A DNA stretch of 26,559 bases from 2-02-FULL-55-14 sp964581115 (lineage in GTDB: Bacteria; Bacteroidota; Ignavibacteria; UBA10030): positions 1-26,559 of the forward strand of contig CAZOMY010000039.1 in NCBI GenBank assembly GCA_964581115.1, read 5' to 3'. The first letter of the stretch is position 1. Each line of letters opens with the position of its first letter. The notes below the pieces were generated by a model, which worked only from the letters and a program-made list of their open reading frames with translations, was not told where the DNA came from and did no database searches. Position numbers and translations under genes: made by a program. This document shows positions 15,905 through 24,904 of the stretch, one piece after another.

Positions 15905-18454
15905 GTGACACCTTCTCGTCGTTGGATCACCCGCGCGCTCGGGTCCGAACGGACCAAACGCGCCTTTCTTGTGGTGATGCTCTGCCTCTTTGGCGGAGCC
16001 ATGCTGATCAATCCATTCTCATCCGCCGCCGAAGAGCCGGCCGTGGCCGAGCCGCACTCGTTCACGCCGTTCGCGCTGTTCTCCGACCCCCGCTACACCC
16101 CGATGGAGATCGCCAGTCTCCTCATCGTTCTGGCGATCGCGCTCGGAGGACTGCTCTACGCCATACTCCTGATGCGACAGGTGATGCGTGCCGATCAAGG
16201 CACCCCGAAGATGCAGGAGGTCGCCGGCGCCGTTCGAGAAGGCGCCAACGCCTACCTCGCCGCGCAGTTCAAGCGGATCGGACCTCTCATCATCATCCTG
16301 ACCGGACTGTTGTGGCTCACCTACACCGGCGCTGAAGATGCCTTCCGCTGGGGCCGGGCGGGGGCATTCCTCGTCGGTGCGCTGTTCAGTTGGACCGTTG
16401 GATTCGTCGGGATGCGGCTGGCGACCACTGGCAACCTGCGCGTTGCGGCGGCCGCCACGCGGAGCTACGGCGAGGCCATGCAGATCGGCTATCGCACCGG
16501 CACCGTCACCGGCATGCTGACCGACGGGCTGGGCCTGCTCGGCGGCACCGTCATCTTTATCATCTTCGGCGAAGCGGCCTACGAAGCTCTGCTTGGGTTC
16601 GGCTTCGGGGGAACACTGCTGGCGCTCTTCATGCGCGTCGGCGGAGGCATCTACACGAAGGCGGCCGACGTCGGAGCAGATCTGGTCGGAAAAGTGGAAA
16701 AGGATGTGCCCGAAGACGACCCGCGCAATGCCGCGACGATCGCGGACAACGTGGGCGACAACGTCGGCGACTGCGCCGGCATGGCCGCGGATATCTTCGA
16801 GAGCTATGAGGTGACGATGGTGGCCGCCATGATCCTCGGCATGGCCAGCTTCGGCCACAAGGGGGTCATCTTCCCGCTCCTCGTGCGCGGCATCGGCGTC
16901 CTCGGCTCGATCATCAGCACCTACACGGTCAAGGCCGGAGCGAACGATACGTCCGACACGGCGCTCAGGAGTGTCCACCGCGGCTTCTGGATCGGGTCTG
17001 TTATCAGCGTCGTCGGCTTCTTCGTACTCGGCTTCTTCTACCTCAACTTTGACTCCCTCTACCTGCAACAGAATCCGATGGCTGCCGCGGGATTTCCGAA
17101 CGGCGACCCGAACCAGCTGAGTTTCTTTGCCAACCTCGGCTTCGGGGGTCTTGACCTTCGGCCGGCGTGGACCTGCCTCATCGGCGTCTTCCTGGCCATC
17201 GCACTCAACAAGATCACTAGCTACTTTACGCACACCGGACACGCACCCGTCAAGAGCCTCGCCAAGGCCTGCCAAACGGGGCATGCGACAAACATCATCC
17301 AGGGCTTCGCTGTGGGCTATGAAAGCACGGTGGCGGCCTTGTTGGTCATTGCGGCGGCGATCCTGGTGTCCGTCCTGACATACGCCGGCACGCCTCCGCT
17401 GTTCGTGGCCTACGGTGTGGCCATGGCCGGCATCGGGATGCTGACGCTCACGGGCAACACGATCTCAATGGACGTCTTTGGCCCGGTGGCTGATAACGCC
17501 AACGGCATCGGTGAAATGGGCTACGACCCGGTCGCGATGGAGAAGCAGCATCCGGGCAGCTACCACCGCGCGCGACAGGTCCTGGCGGATCTCGACGCGG
17601 TCGGCAACACGACGAAGGCCGAGACGAAGGGCATTGCGATCGGCTCGGCGGTCATCGCAGCCGTCTCGCTGTTCTCGAGCTTCATCGCCGTCATCGCGGT
17701 CGGAAGCGAGGACCGGATCAGCCTGATGACGCTCGAGCAGTACGCCGCGGAGGCCGGACGGCTGACGGTGGCCGACCCCAAAGTGTTCATCGGATTCCTG
17801 CTGGGAGGCGCGGTGCCGTTCCTCTTCAGCAGCATGCTCATCCGCGCCGTGGGACGCGCAGCGTTCTACATCGTCAAGGAGTGCCGCGTACAATTCCGCG
17901 ACCCGGAGATCTGGGCCGGTACGAAGCGCCCCGACTACGGCCGCGTCGTGAACATCTGCACGGCGACGGCGCAGAAAGAGCTCATCGGTCCGGGTGTCCT
18001 GGCGATCATGGCGCCGATCTTCACCGGATTTCTGATGGGACCTTACGCTCTCGGGGGATTCCTTGCCGGAATGATCCTCGTGGGACAGCTGCTGGCGGTA
18101 TTCATGTCGAACGCCGGCGGAGCGTGGGACAATGCGAAGAAGATGATTGAAGATGGCATTTACGGCGGCAAGGGATCCGAGGCACACAAGGCCGCCGTCA
18201 CGGGCGACACGGTCGGCGATCCGCTCAAGGACACGGCGGGTCCGGCCATCAATCCGCTCATCAAGGTTATGAACATGGTGAGTTTGCTCTCGTTGGGCCT
18301 CGTCCTGCAGTACAACGTCATCGCTCCTTCGGCAGGTGAAATCGTTGCAGGCGCCATCGTCATCGTGGTCTCCGTGGGGTCGATCATCTGGGCGGTCTGG
18401 CAGAGCAAGCGTGATTCGGGGGAACTGACGGAGGAGAACGAGCGCGCCTCTTAA
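15905..18454 (+). CDS. hppA: Membrane-bound proton-translocating pyrophosphatase
   Basis: This 849-residue protein is a membrane pyrophosphatase with about 16 helices. It couples PPi hydrolysis to ion export across the inner membrane. The substrate site is DVGADLVGKVEKDVPEDDPRN (from D255, first part of the Mg-PPi site) followed by NVGDNVGDCAGMAAD; the C-terminal set includes NAGGAWDNAKK and GDTVGDPLKDTAGPA. At GNTTKA (G567-A572) the lysine K571 is the residue associated with K+-independent enzymes, where K+-dependent ones have alanine, which points to a K+-independent H+ pump. The start is GTG, supported by AAAGGA 8 nt upstream; a nearby ATG in another frame stops at once. An extra N-terminal hydrophobic segment (about residues 20-38) makes it longer than many homologues. 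Confidence 0.96.
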   Translation: MTPSRRWITRALGSERTKRAFLVVMLCLFGGAMLINPFSSAAEEPAVAEPHSFTPFALFSDPRYTPMEIASLLIVLAIALGGLLYAILLMRQVMRADQGTPKMQEVAGAVREGANAYLAAQFKRIGPLIIILTGLLWLTYTGAEDAFRWGRAGAFLVGALFSWTVGFVGMRLATTGNLRVAAAATRSYGEAMQIGYRTGTVTGMLTDGLGLLGGTVIFIIFGEAAYEALLGFGFGGTLLALFMRVGGGIYTKAADVGADLVGKVEKDVPEDDPRNAATIADNVGDNVGDCAGMAADIFESYEVTMVAAMILGMASFGHKGVIFPLLVRGIGVLGSIISTYTVKAGANDTSDTALRSVHRGFWIGSVISVVGFFVLGFFYLNFDSLYLQQNPMAAAGFPNGDPNQLSFFANLGFGGLDLRPAWTCLIGVFLAIALNKITSYFTHTGHAPVKSLAKACQTGHATNIIQGFAVGYESTVAALLVIAAAILVSVLTYAGTPPLFVAYGVAMAGIGMLTLTGNTISMDVFGPVADNANGIGEMGYDPVAMEKQHPGSYHRARQVLADLDAVGNTTKAETKGIAIGSAVIAAVSLFSSFIAVIAVGSEDRISLMTLEQYAAEAGRLTVADPKVFIGFLLGGAVPFLFSSMLIRAVGRAAFYIVKECRVQFRDPEIWAGTKRPDYGRVVNICTATAQKELIGPGVLAIMAPIFTGFLMGPYALGGFLAGMILVGQLLAVFMSNAGGAWDNAKKMIEDGIYGGKGSEAHKAAVTGDTVGDPLKDTAGPAINPLIKVMNMVSLLSLGLVLQYNVIAPSAGEIVAGAIVIVVSVGSIIWAVWQSKRDSGELTEENERAS

Positions 18455-18481
18455 CATCGAATCTCTTCTCTTGACTGTGAA

Positions 18482-18544
18482 GCGGGCGGCTGGCATCTTG
18501 TCGCACGCGGTCGGACCGGCCGCGGCACAAGTACCACCGCCCGT
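18482..18544 (+). promoter_or_regulatory. Nested hairpin between hppA and the sulfotransferase-like gene
   Basis: GCGGGCGG (18482-18489) pairs with CCGCCCGT (18537-18544), enclosing CTTGT/ACAAG and a GC-rich apical CGGTC/GACCG stem. It ends 9 nt before the next ATG, for which no free ribosome-binding site is visible. It may limit read-through from hppA or control translation of the next gene. Confidence 0.4.
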
Positions 18545-18553
18545 TGACGTTTC

Positions 18554-20281
18554 ATGACCCGACACTTCCTTTGCCGTTTCGCCTTCGTTGCCGTCGCTTG
18601 CACCGCCGCCGTCGGTTGCCACGAGCCCTCCTCACGTGAGAACATCGCCTCTCGCAGCGGTCGCCTTTTCGACCTTTCACTCGAACGCTTTCCCGATTCC
18701 CCGCTGACCGCCCTCGCTCGTTTTCGTACTGAGGCACCCGCACGCGTAACAGTCACGATCGTCGGTCAGGATGGGGAACACCTGATAAAGGGCTTTGACC
18801 AATATCGAACGGTGCATGAAGTTCCTCTCCTTGGACTCTATCCCGACTTCAGCAACACCATTGTCCTGCGGCTGGACGAAAGGAACGGAGCAACATCCAC
18901 AGACACGATCAAGGTCGTCACCCCTCCGTTGCCCGTCAGCATTCGCAACATCCCGCTCCGCACGGTCCGCGTCGGGGATGCTCCCCTCGCCCCCGGTTTC
19001 ACGCTGTTGTTGCTCAGCAGAGAGTATGGCGGCTCGCGCGAAGAATCCCACTTCATGGCTGTAGACGCCGGGGGAAGGATCCGCTGGGTGTACACAGGGC
19101 AACATCTCTTCATGGGGAAACTGTTGCCGAACGGACACCTGGTGGTGCAGGTCCCGAACGCGTTGACGAGGCTCCGGTCATCATACAATCACGTCATTGA
19201 GCCGCTCTTGGCTGTGGCTGGATGGCACTCGGTGCTTCGGTATCTGTACTGGGGGATCCCCGACACGCATACGCCTGGCCGAATCGAACAACAACGGGCA
19301 AACCCTGTGCGTAGTCTGCCGGCGCTTATCGCATCGTGGCTACCGTCGTCGCTCGGAGAACACAACACGCTCCACGAGATCGACCTGTTCGGACGGGTCA
19401 TCGCCCAGTGGAAGGCCGAAGGATTCTCGATCCATCATGATTTTCTTTTCCTCCCCAACGGAGATCTGCTTGTTCTCGCGAGCACCCCGACCGACGATGA
19501 AGACCTGATCGTGCAACTCGAACGGCATTCCGGCCGGACGATCCGCGTGATCGATCTCAAACAGGTCCTCGACGTTGATCGGTCTGTCCTGCCCCGACAC
19601 GTGAGCAATCTCGATTGGCTCCATGCGAACGCTCTTCTCTATGAGGAACGCGATTCGACCATTGTGGTCTCGGCCCGTAATCAGAGCGCGGTCGCAAAAC
19701 TCTCGCTCGATCCGCTGCGGGTCCGATGGATCCTCGGCGATCACGACCGATGGTCGGAACCGTTTCATCCGTATCTGTTGCAGCTTCTGGCCGGCGAATT
19801 CGCCTGGGGCCAACATGCTCCCATGAGATCCCCGGTGCATCCGCAGCGGTTTCTTCTCTTCGACAACGGCAACCAGCGGAGCTACCATACTCCGATGCCC
19901 CCCGAGTCGAGCTATTCGCGTGCGGTGGAATACGAGGTCGATGAGAACGCCCGCACGGCGACACAGACTTGGTCGTATGGTTCAGACAACCGATGGTACT
20001 CTCCGGTGGTGGGCAATGCGGAGTACCTCTCGAACGGAAATCGGCTGGTCTGTTTCGGAGGTATTGCACGCGATCGTGAAGGAAGAGCGGTCGAATGGAT
20101 CGAGCCTGCGGAGACGCCGGGTCTTTTCCGGAATCGAAGCGTGAAGAGTTGCGCCGTCATCGTGGAAGTGACCGGGGACAACGCGCCTCGACCGTTGTGG
20201 GAATTGCGTATCGAGGACCCAGACCGTAGCCACTTCGTCGGCTACCTGGTCTATCGGGCCCATAGGATCTCGCTGTACTGA
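18554..20281 (+). CDS. Lipoprotein of the arylsulfotransferase (ASST) family
   Basis: This 575-residue protein has a lipoprotein signal with lipobox AAVGC (residues 18-22). The remainder matches the bacterial arylsulfotransferase beta-propeller: IHHDFLFLPNGDLLVLAS (H294, H295), DWLHANALLY (H357), VSARNQSAVAKL, the WILGDHDRW turn, GQHAP (H421) and LFDNGNQ. The family transfers sulfate between phenolic esters through a histidine intermediate in the periplasm; which of these histidines is catalytic was not established. No DsbA/DsbL-type partner is adjacent. The ATG follows a stable hairpin. Some family members are not sulfotransferases but related propeller proteins, so the activity is probable rather than certain. 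Confidence 0.82.
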   Translation: MTRHFLCRFAFVAVACTAAVGCHEPSSRENIASRSGRLFDLSLERFPDSPLTALARFRTEAPARVTVTIVGQDGEHLIKGFDQYRTVHEVPLLGLYPDFSNTIVLRLDERNGATSTDTIKVVTPPLPVSIRNIPLRTVRVGDAPLAPGFTLLLLSREYGGSREESHFMAVDAGGRIRWVYTGQHLFMGKLLPNGHLVVQVPNALTRLRSSYNHVIEPLLAVAGWHSVLRYLYWGIPDTHTPGRIEQQRANPVRSLPALIASWLPSSLGEHNTLHEIDLFGRVIAQWKAEGFSIHHDFLFLPNGDLLVLASTPTDDEDLIVQLERHSGRTIRVIDLKQVLDVDRSVLPRHVSNLDWLHANALLYEERDSTIVVSARNQSAVAKLSLDPLRVRWILGDHDRWSEPFHPYLLQLLAGEFAWGQHAPMRSPVHPQRFLLFDNGNQRSYHTPMPPESSYSRAVEYEVDENARTATQTWSYGSDNRWYSPVVGNAEYLSNGNRLVCFGGIARDREGRAVEWIEPAETPGLFRNRSVKSCAVIVEVTGDNAPRPLWELRIEDPDRSHFVGYLVYRAHRISLY

Positions 20282-20629
20282 ACCATCCCTTTTCGGTGGA
20301 AGGGCCGTCATGCAATGAGGCACCTGCGGCCTTCGGAGGGAAATACTGCTGACTTCCTTCGCGCTGACGCAGCCCGAACACCTCCGCCGGATCTGTGCGA
20401 AAACCGAGACCGACCTTTGCACAGTCGTACGTTCGGTGAAGGGCCTCGCCGGATGATCGACCTGGCCGCGCCAAAGAGGGGAGATTTCAACGCGGTGGGG
20501 AGCGTGGCTTCGGAGATGATGCAGCAGGTGCCGCGGATCATGTGTGATTACCTCTCGATATTGGGACGGACGAATGCATCTGGGACGTATGTGGAAGGAG
20601 GCCGTCCTTTGAGAGCAGAGGTGGCCAGG
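20282..20629. other. Gene-free stretch of unknown content, possible RNA
   Basis: These 350 nt lie between the sulfotransferase-like gene and the tRNA promoter. They contain hairpins such as CTGTGC / GCACAG around 20395-20425 and AAGGA-GGCCG-TCCTT near 20595. A 123-codon plus-strand frame crosses the region but runs through a terminator stem and resembles nothing known to me. I did not recognise the landmarks of RNase P RNA, tmRNA or SRP RNA. It may be a small RNA, a gene remnant or plain spacer. Confidence 0.3.
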
Positions 20630-20658
20630 TTGCTCCGTTGCGAACCGTTATGTATCTT
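20630..20658 (+). promoter_or_regulatory. Sigma70-like promoter upstream of tRNA-Pro
   Basis: TTGCTC (20630-20635) and TATCTT (20653-20658) are spaced by exactly 17 nt in a locally AT-rich setting. The predicted start falls near 20665, directly at the base of the first terminator-like hairpin. Confidence 0.45.
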
Positions 20659-20663
20659 ATCTA

Positions 20664-20692
20664 CCCCCCGGCGAAAGCCGGGGTGATTTTTT
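20664..20692 (+). terminator. Strong rho-independent terminator
   Basis: CCCCGGC (20666-20672), loop GAAA-type, GCCGGGG (20677-20683), then TGATTTTTT. This is a textbook intrinsic terminator on the plus strand, about 380 nt beyond the sulfotransferase-like gene. Confidence 0.8.
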
Positions 20693-20739
20693 CGTTCGGG
20701 GCGTGCCGTTCGACTACGCTCGCGGCATGCCTCACATTC

Positions 20740-20769
20740 ATTCTCAGAACGTGGCTCGCCACGTTTTTT
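20740..20769 (+). terminator. Second terminator-like hairpin, directly before tRNA-Pro
   Basis: AACGTGG (20748-20754), loop CTCG region, CCACGTT (20759-20765) followed by a run of T to 20769. ATTCTC upstream also pairs with GAGAAT downstream (to 20775), so a longer antiterminator-like form is possible. Between the two terminators, GCGTGCCG / CGGCATGC forms another stem near 20700-20732. Confidence 0.65.
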
Positions 20770-20779
20770 GAGAATCCTT

Positions 20780-20856
20780 CGGGACGTGGCGCAGCCCGGT
20801 AGCGCACTTGCTTGGGGTGCAAGGGGTCGCGGGTTCAAATCCCGCCGTCCCGACCA
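20780..20856 (+). tRNA. tRNA-Pro (anticodon GGG)
   Basis: A 77-nt cloverleaf with acceptor stem CGGGACG / CGTCCCG (20780-20786 with 20846-20852), discriminator A and encoded CCA. The D-arm is GCGCAGCCCGGTAGCGC, the anticodon stem CTTGC/GCAAG with loop TTGGGGT gives anticodon GGG, and the T-arm is GCGGGTTCAAATCCCGC. The 3' half would serve as the attachment site for the adjacent recombinase. Confidence 0.95.
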
Positions 20857-20887
20857 GATTTCAACGATTTTCTCTACCCCTCAGTTC

Positions 20888-20909
20888 TTTTGCTAACGGT
20901 TTTGCTAAC
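20888..20909. repeat. Paired direct repeat TTTTGCTAAC before the integrase gene
   Basis: TTTTGCTAAC occurs at 20888-20897 and again at 20900-20909, a 12-bp period, in the 65-nt gap between tRNA-Pro and the integrase start. Position and form suit a recombinase arm-type or repressor binding site; this is inferred. Confidence 0.45.
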
Positions 20910-20921
20910 CGAGAGGCTAGC

Positions 20922-21941
20922 ATGACCGTTACAAATCTTCATCTCTTCAAGCGTCCCAACGGCTTTTGGTATATCCTCTATACCGTCGACGGCCGTAAGC
21001 GGTGGAAGTCCACCAAATGCACCGATCGGAGCCGGGCGCTTCAGAAGGTTTCCGAGTTCAAGGATCTGGTCCAACGGAAGCCTTCACCTCGAAGTCTTCG
21101 CACCTTCACGCAAGAGTTCATCAAGTTCGCCAGGACGACTTACGCGCCGGGAAGCGTTGACATCTTCTCCGTGGCGTTGCGCAATCTTCTCCTGGTTGTT
21201 GGGGACTTGGCGCTCACTTCTGTGACGCCACACCATGCGGATCTTTACAAGGCATATCGGAACGGATCAGTCCGACCGACAAGCGTGAACGTTGAACTTC
21301 GCGCACTGCGAACCGTGTTCAACGTCGCACTTCGGTGGGGGCTGATTACGACTAATCCGTTCTCGAACGTTCGATTGCTCAGAATTCCCGAATCTCGGCC
21401 TCTCTTTTTCTCGCTGGAGGAGTTCAACAAGCTGATTGGGGCGACCACGACTCAACTTCAGCGGGATCTTTTTACTTTTGCAATTTCCACTGGGATGAGG
21501 CGCGGCGAAATTCTCGACTTACGTTGGATCGACGTCAATCTTGAACGGAAAACGGTCGACATCCACAGCTCGCCAACCCACCGGGTGAAATGGGGCAAGA
21601 TGAGGACCGTCCCTCTCGGAGATGTCGCACTTTCGGTCCTCGAGCGAAGGAGGATGAACCCTCAAGGCGAATTTGTGTTTGAGACGAATGGACAGAAACT
21701 GAAGGGAGGCTCGGTAACGAAGGTATTGAAGAAGGCTGTCAGACGAGCAGGGCTAGACGATCGACTTCATTTCCACAGCTTCCGACATAGTTTTGCGACG
21801 CTTCTAGTGCGGAATCATGTGCCGATCTACGAAATCCAGAAGCTGCTGGGCCACTCCGACATCTCCATGACACAGATCTATTCCCATCTCGTGACCAGCG
21901 AACTTCATGATGCGGTGAACAGGATCCGAATCGAAGGCTAA
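20922..21941 (+). CDS. Tyrosine recombinase (site-specific integrase)
   Basis: This 339-residue protein has an N-terminal SAM-like core-binding domain (about residues 50-150) and a C-terminal catalytic domain. The active-site set is complete: R193 (STGMRRGEI), H285-R288 (HSFRHSF), H311 (LLGHSDI) and Y320 (IYSHL), with a plausible beta-hairpin lysine in VKWGKMRTVPL. Enzymes of this family cut and rejoin DNA at a core site, commonly the 3' end of a tRNA gene. The ATG at 20922 has GAGAGG upstream; the frame is open back into the tRNA, but that part translates tRNA sequence and is not coding. It points away from the tRNA into the less GC-rich region, as an island integrase at attL would. Confidence 0.93.
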   Translation: MTVTNLHLFKRPNGFWYILYTVDGRKRWKSTKCTDRSRALQKVSEFKDLVQRKPSPRSLRTFTQEFIKFARTTYAPGSVDIFSVALRNLLLVVGDLALTSVTPHHADLYKAYRNGSVRPTSVNVELRALRTVFNVALRWGLITTNPFSNVRLLRIPESRPLFFSLEEFNKLIGATTTQLQRDLFTFAISTGMRRGEILDLRWIDVNLERKTVDIHSSPTHRVKWGKMRTVPLGDVALSVLERRRMNPQGEFVFETNGQKLKGGSVTKVLKKAVRRAGLDDRLHFHSFRHSFATLLVRNHVPIYEIQKLLGHSDISMTQIYSHLVTSELHDAVNRIRIEG

Positions 21942-21994
21942 GCGCAGGGCCCGAACATTGAGGCGACAGAATTCTTGAGATGGCCCCGTAGAAA

Positions 21995-22033
21995 GAGAAA
22001 CGCCCGAGAGATGCCGGTCTCGGGCGGTTTCTC
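21995..22033. terminator. Bidirectional terminator between integrase and T9SS-sorted gene
   Basis: GAGAAAC-G-CCCGAGA (21995-22009) pairs with TCTCGGG-C-GGTTTCTC (22018-22033) nearly perfectly. Stems flanked by AAA on one side and TTT on the other fit termination in both directions between these convergent genes. Confidence 0.75.
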
Positions 22034-22048
22034 GCATATCCAGTTCTC

Positions 22049-24830
22049 TTACTTCGCCAGCATCAACTTCTTCACAGAAGCCTTACCTCCGGCAACATAT
22101 CGCAGCAGATACATGCCGCTTGGGAACCGATCGCCGTTCCAAGTGACTGAATGCACGCCCACTGCCTTCGTCTCGTTCACCAAGATATCGACTGATCGTC
22201 CAAGAAGGTCGAATACTTCCAGTCTAACCTCTCCTGGATCCGCCACTGCGAACCTGATCTCGGTCGAAGGATTGAATGGATTTGGGTAGACATCGAGCGA
22301 CGTTTCATCCTCCAATTCTGAGGCCGCCAACGACGGCGCCTCAAGCACGCCCGGGTCCTCACCCAACGCCACCAGAATTCCCCGATCGAACGTCCCGCCA
22401 AATGACCGATACAGCTGTGACAAGGCTCGGCGAGAGGTCTCCGTCTCGGTGGCACTGTATGACTTCAGCGATGCCAGCATGAGAAGGGCGTGTTTGGCCC
22501 TTTCCGTGCCCGGATATCGACTAATGATTGACTTCGCAAGGAGTTTCATGGACGCGAAATCTCGTTCCGTCATATACGCGTCGAGCAGCAGATCTTCGGA
22601 CACTGGCTGAAGCTCACCCGACCGAGTCGCCAAAGCGGCCACGAGCGTCTTCGCCGAAGTTTTGTCCAACCGCTTTTTGCTCTATAGAGGCCAAGAAGCG
22701 CAGCTCTCTTGTTCGAACCAGTCGATCGGTCCATAATGTATTGGAATAAGTCGCGCGCCATGATGTTCTCACCCCGGCTCAGGGCCGCCAAGGCAACTTC
22801 GAATTCACTGCTGGCCTCTGCAGTTGTCATCCCTTCTTCAAACTCGCTCGCCGTGGGACCTTGCCATTCAATGAGGCAATCGTAGTCGTTTTGACGTGCA
22901 GGATACCAGTCCAAGGTGCTGTTAGGGCCAGTGGAGAACTTCGATTGATTTGGCTCAAATTCCCCCCACCAGTTGCCTTTGGCGGAGACATGCGACCCTT
23001 CGTTCGATATGATGTTGTATGAGTCGTTTATCACCTCATTGCATCCACCCGGATAGATGCATACGGGATCCGGCGGGAAGTTTGCCAGATAGTCTCCCAG
23101 AATAATCCAACTGGCGTTGTATGCCGCCAGACCGACCAGATTCTGTCTGACAAAGTTCGCCCCATGTCCGGTAAGCCCGTGACCTCCCGTGATGTAACCG
23201 TAGGTGTCGGCATAGATGCCGTAATTACTCGCCGAGATGGTGTTGTTCGTCAAATCGCACCAGCTGTTGTATGCATCAACTCCAACATACGTCCTGACAC
23301 CATTTACTATGCCATTCCCGAGGACCTGGTTGCCCACCAGTTGCACCATCGGTCCGTTATGAGACGACGGAGGAGGCTCTTCATACATTCCCTCGATGAC
23401 AGGCGATGCAATCGGCAAGGGATCCCCTCCTCCGGACCCTTCAATGTAGTTGTTGACCAGAATGATCCCGTGATGGTGGTTGTTCTGAACGGTGACGTTC
23501 GTAATCGATGGGTTCGACCCGCCTTCAATGACGATGCCGTTGCCGGCACCGCAGTCACGAATGATGCTGTTCGAGATAGAACCGGTCGAGCCGGAGGCGA
23601 AGCGGATACCGTTCCACGAGTTTGACTGGCCGATGATCTCGCTATTGGTGATCGTCGGAGAGGAATTGTAGAATCGGAGGGCGGCGTCGTAGCCAAAGTT
23701 GGATCCGGAGACGCGAAGTTGATTGATGGAGAGATTGCTGACATTGGTCGCAGTGACTGGTTCGGTTGCACCGATGATGTCGCAGTATTGTAGTGTCGAG
23801 CCATCGGCTGCCGAACCTTCAAATCGAATTCCTTTCCATGTTGTCCCTGTCGGTGACCTAAAGACCACTCTCACCTGACTATTGCCAAGCACTCTAAGTC
23901 TCCCCTGAACGACTAACTCCGAATTCGCTTCGACCTCCACAGTTTCGCCAGCCAGAATATCAATCTGAGATCCTGACGTTATCGTCGTGGGCTGCACGAC
24001 GTGGAGTCGACCATCGAACTCGGCAGTATGCAGCCCTTGGTCATCTTTGATCCACCAGATCTTCTTGTCACGTCCTTCTGAGAGGGAAGGGACGACAAAC
24101 TGCTAGGGAATCTCCACCGCAACAAATATTGCTTGTAAATTCCCTTGTCCGTGCCGTCCTCAATTGCATTGACGCGGATTTCACCCCCATAATGCAATCC
24201 GCTCTCACCATATCCGCTAGGGACATCTCTGTAAGTGATTTCGGGCGATGCGTAGCCGATCATTCCCCCCTGAAATCCACCCTTGAACGAATTGGACACA
24301 CGAGTACGCCAATGTGCAATGCGTCGGAATCGTCCCGCTGGGGACGAGACCCCAATACGTGTGAGAACGTCTCTGAGGAGCACATGCTTCTGCGGATATC
24401 CTCCAAATCCTTGGACCTCATCGACATAGATCTGGTTTGGGTTGTAGGGTCCTGTTCCCGGATCTGACACGTAAGCCGCGTGACCATACAGATTTCCATC
24501 GGGATCGAAGACCAAAATATCTCTTTCTAGCAGATCTTCGTAGTTTGTTGAGAACGTGAAGTAGGTGGGATCGATTGTCCCTTTGGTTACCAGGCGCGTG
24601 TCGTATGGATTGGCTGTGGCCGCGTCACACGATGCGTCATTGGCATCTTTTCCAAACGCTCTTGCCATTGCATAGCCAACGCAGATTGAGCCAATATGAT
24701 AGTGGGTAACAGGCATTGCGCCATACGTCCTGTGGGGCCGAGGTTCCTGGGGAGGAGGGTCCTCTTCTTGTGCCATAATGGAAGCGCCGGACATGAGTGC
24801 TGAGAGCATGATTGCGGTAGTTCGAATCAT
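22049..24830 (-). pseudogene. CHAP-like / beta-helix / T9SS-sorted secreted protein, broken by two frame lesions
   Basis: Three minus-strand frames join into one chain of about 927 residues. Part 1 (start 24830, AAAGGTGG ribosome-binding site) has a signal peptide (to about residue 20) and a CHAP-like cysteine-peptidase/amidase domain with C50 (GSICVGYAMAR), H117 (YGHAAYV) and E138 (YVDEVQG). Part 2 carries parallel beta-helix repeats (SSPTITNSEI-type) to about 22900. Part 3 is helical, TPR-like, and ends in a T9SS sorting domain (VYPNPFNPSTEIRF ... SGMYLLRYV). The frame shifts by -1 near 24098-24106 (a C appears lost; the second frame has TAG just upstream) and again at the five-T run 22674-22678. 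Both fit loss of one base. The gene is either decaying or carries sequencing errors. Intact, it would be exported by T9SS, perhaps as a wall-active or adhesive protein. Confidence 0.75.
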
Positions 24831-24858
24831 GAGTCGTCCACCTTTCTGGTTGGTGCAT

Positions 24859-24874
24859 AGGATCACATGATCCT
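24859..24874. promoter_or_regulatory. Perfect 16-bp palindrome upstream of the CHAP-like gene
   Basis: AGGATCA-CA-TGATCCT has 7-bp arms and a 2-bp spacer and lies 29 nt upstream of the start at 24830, within the 74-nt gap after the lipoprotein gene. It may be an operator or a short intergenic hairpin. Confidence 0.3.
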
Positions 24875-24904
24875 GTTCGTGCGCCATGGAAAGCGATCAT
24901 TGGT

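Noticed and set aside
16019..17284. 421-codon minus-strand frame (and a 385-codon one at 17465-18622)
   Set aside because: Both lie opposite hppA, are rich in Asp/Glu/His/Arg as typical antisense frames, and hppA is unambiguous.
20315..20686. 123-codon plus-strand frame
   Set aside because: It reads through an intrinsic terminator stem, has weak codon bias and no recognisable domain.
20808..20921. Extended N-terminus of the integrase
   Set aside because: The extension translates the tRNA-Pro 3' half (the familiar VAGSNPA artefact); the start at 20922 has its own ribosome-binding site.
22674..22678. Programmed -1 frameshift at A AAA AGC in the T9SS-sorted gene
   Set aside because: The A-site codon would re-pair poorly (AGC to AAG), and a second lesion near 24100 has no slippery site, so base loss is the simpler explanation.
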